Of a stretch of 5,578 bases of DNA, positions 4,561-5,578 are shown one piece after another. The stretch is from assembly GCA_022600255.1 (NCBI GenBank), contig JAHZKU010000103.1, forward strand, positions 1-5,578, given 5' to 3'. The position numbers were made by a program, and so were the translations under genes. Under the pieces are notes generated by a model. The model saw only the letters and a list, made by a program, of their open reading frames with translations, did no database searches and was not told the DNA's origin. The stretch comes from Actinomycetes bacterium. Its GTDB lineage: Bacteria > Actinomycetota > Actinomycetes > S36-B12 > GCA-2699445. Numbering within the stretch: position 1 is the first letter of the stretch; the number at the start of each line of letters is the position of its first letter.

Positions 4561-5578
4561 ATGGCGACGTCGTTGCCGATAGACCAGCCCTGGTATCGGC
4601 AGGTGTTGTTGGTTGCAGCTCTTGTGGGTTTGCTGGTCGGCGCGCTTGGCCTGGTCTATTTGGGGGTGACTGGTGTTGCCTTCACCGGCATTTTTGGTGA
4701 GCCACGGACTGAGGCCTGGTCTGGTGAGTGGTGGTGGATCGGAGTCACTGCCGCTGGCGGCCTGCTTGTTGCCGGGCTGCGCATGTGGTGGAAGACCCCA
4801 GAGAAGGTGCCTGGTGGCGTGGCGATCATCGAGTCCGGCAAGGTCGACCACAAAATGGCGCCTTCCTGGGTAGCTTTGGCGCTGGTATCGGCCGTGGCGG
4901 GGGCGAGTCTTGGGCCTTCGTTTGCGTTGGTCATGATGGGTGGCGGCCTGGCAGCGTGGGTCGCATCGCGTCGTTGGGTGGGTAACGAGGACGCTCGCTT
5001 GTATTCCACGTTGGCTGGCATCGCGGGCGGCTTCGGTGGGGCTTTCACCTCGCCGATGTTGGGTTCCCTGGTGGTCAGCGAGTTGGCACCGGTCGCCAAG
5101 CAGAAGTATGTCGATGCGCTGCTCCCGCAACTTATTGGGGCGGTGGTGGCGTTCGGGCTGTTCTTCGGTGTGGCCGGTTCAACGCTGCTGAACAGTTTCG
5201 CGATTCCAGCGCAGGAGTTCACCCCCTGGCAACTGGTGATGGGTGTCGGCCTAGGGGTGGCCTCGAGCCTGATCATGATCGTGTTCATCGCAATCGTCAA
5301 GATCGTCACCGTGGCTGGCGCAAAGCTGCAAAATGCCCTCGTTCGAGGCGTGGTTGGGGGGGCACTTGTGGGCTTGCTCGCGGTGGCGCTCCCGCTCACG
5401 ATCGGATCGGGCAACAACCAGCTGTCCGCAGTTCTGGATAGCGCACCAGCGATCGGCGCCGGTCTGCTGCTCTTGGTGCTGGTCGGCAAGATGTTCGCGA
5501 TGGCTCTGAGCCTGCAGGCTGGGTTCATCGGCGGCAACGTGTTGCCGATGCTGTTCGTCGGTGGAACGGCTGGCGCGA
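4561..5578 (+). CDS. ClC-superfamily ion channel/transporter, N-terminal 339 aa (cut by window edge)
   Basis: This integral membrane protein would move chloride or another anion across the cytoplasmic membrane. It opens with a hydrophobic helix at about 15-42, a second at about 58-77, and then repeated glycine-rich helices. ClC landmarks appear in order: GASLGPS (114-120) at the GREGP position, GGFGGAFTSPMLGSLVVSE (156-174) matching the helix that precedes the inner proton-path glutamates of E. coli ClC, and GGNVLPMLFVGG (324-335) at the GxFxP position. The N-terminal GSGIP selectivity motif is replaced by something like PGGVA (84-88). The residue aligned with the external gating glutamate is leucine, and the one after GP is serine. 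This resembles the divergent bacterial 'ion channel protein' branch of the ClC group (YfeO-like) rather than a classical Cl-/H+ exchanger; that placement is by eye. The start is fixed by GGGAGG five bases upstream. The C-terminus, including any anion-binding tyrosine, lies beyond the window. Confidence 0.85.
   Translation, partial: MATSLPIDQPWYRQVLLVAALVGLLVGALGLVYLGVTGVAFTGIFGEPRTEAWSGEWWWIGVTAAGGLLVAGLRMWWKTPEKVPGGVAIIESGKVDHKMAPSWVALALVSAVAGASLGPSFALVMMGGGLAAWVASRRWVGNEDARLYSTLAGIAGGFGGAFTSPMLGSLVVSELAPVAKQKYVDALLPQLIGAVVAFGLFFGVAGSTLLNSFAIPAQEFTPWQLVMGVGLGVASSLIMIVFIAIVKIVTVAGAKLQNALVRGVVGGALVGLLAVALPLTIGSGNNQLSAVLDSAPAIGAGLLLLVLVGKMFAMALSLQAGFIGGNVLPMLFVGGTAGA

Noticed and set aside
4656..5537. 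293-codon minus-strand open frame opposite the ClC gene
   Set aside because: It is antisense to a clear ClC coding frame; its proline/threonine/alanine-rich composition is typical of a shadow frame in GC-rich DNA.

Overview
The window is GC-rich, uses GTG starts, and carries gene families common in Actinobacteria. It probably comes from an actinomycete of the Mycobacterium/Rhodococcus/Gordonia type. This rests on composition and gene style only; there is no rRNA or other phylogenetic marker.

Layout. (1) Positions 1-280, minus strand: the N-terminal part of an NmrA-like/atypical short-chain dehydrogenase, cut by the window edge. (2) About 311-720, plus strand, divergent from it: a MarR-type regulator that looks decayed, with a missing N-terminus and an apparent frameshift near 396-399. 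A small palindrome at 291-305 between the two could be an operator. (3) Positions 937-2310, minus strand: a full-length DUF1254/DUF1214 protein of unknown function. (4) Positions 2521-4091: a complete IS3-family insertion sequence of about 1.57 kb. It has imperfect inverted repeats, orfA, a textbook -1 frameshift cassette (GGGAAAA heptamer plus stem-loop) and orfB. OrfB carries a separate single-base deletion near 3604/3605 that removes two of the three DDE catalytic residues from the reading frame. (5) Positions 4092-4560: a region with no gene I can support. (6) Positions 4561-5578, plus strand: the first 339 codons of a ClC-superfamily ion channel or transporter, running off the window. It lacks the usual gating glutamate.

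The genes do not form one pathway. The region looks like a chromosomal patchwork in which a regulator/oxidoreductase pair, a stand-alone DUF1254 gene and a ClC gene are separated by a mobile element that is probably no longer able to move itself. I saw no CRISPR array, tRNA, rRNA, phage module or toxin-antitoxin pair. I did not find a convincing undescribed system. The best observations are the intact frameshift signal in an otherwise broken IS, the unusual ClC motifs, and the eroded MarR gene.
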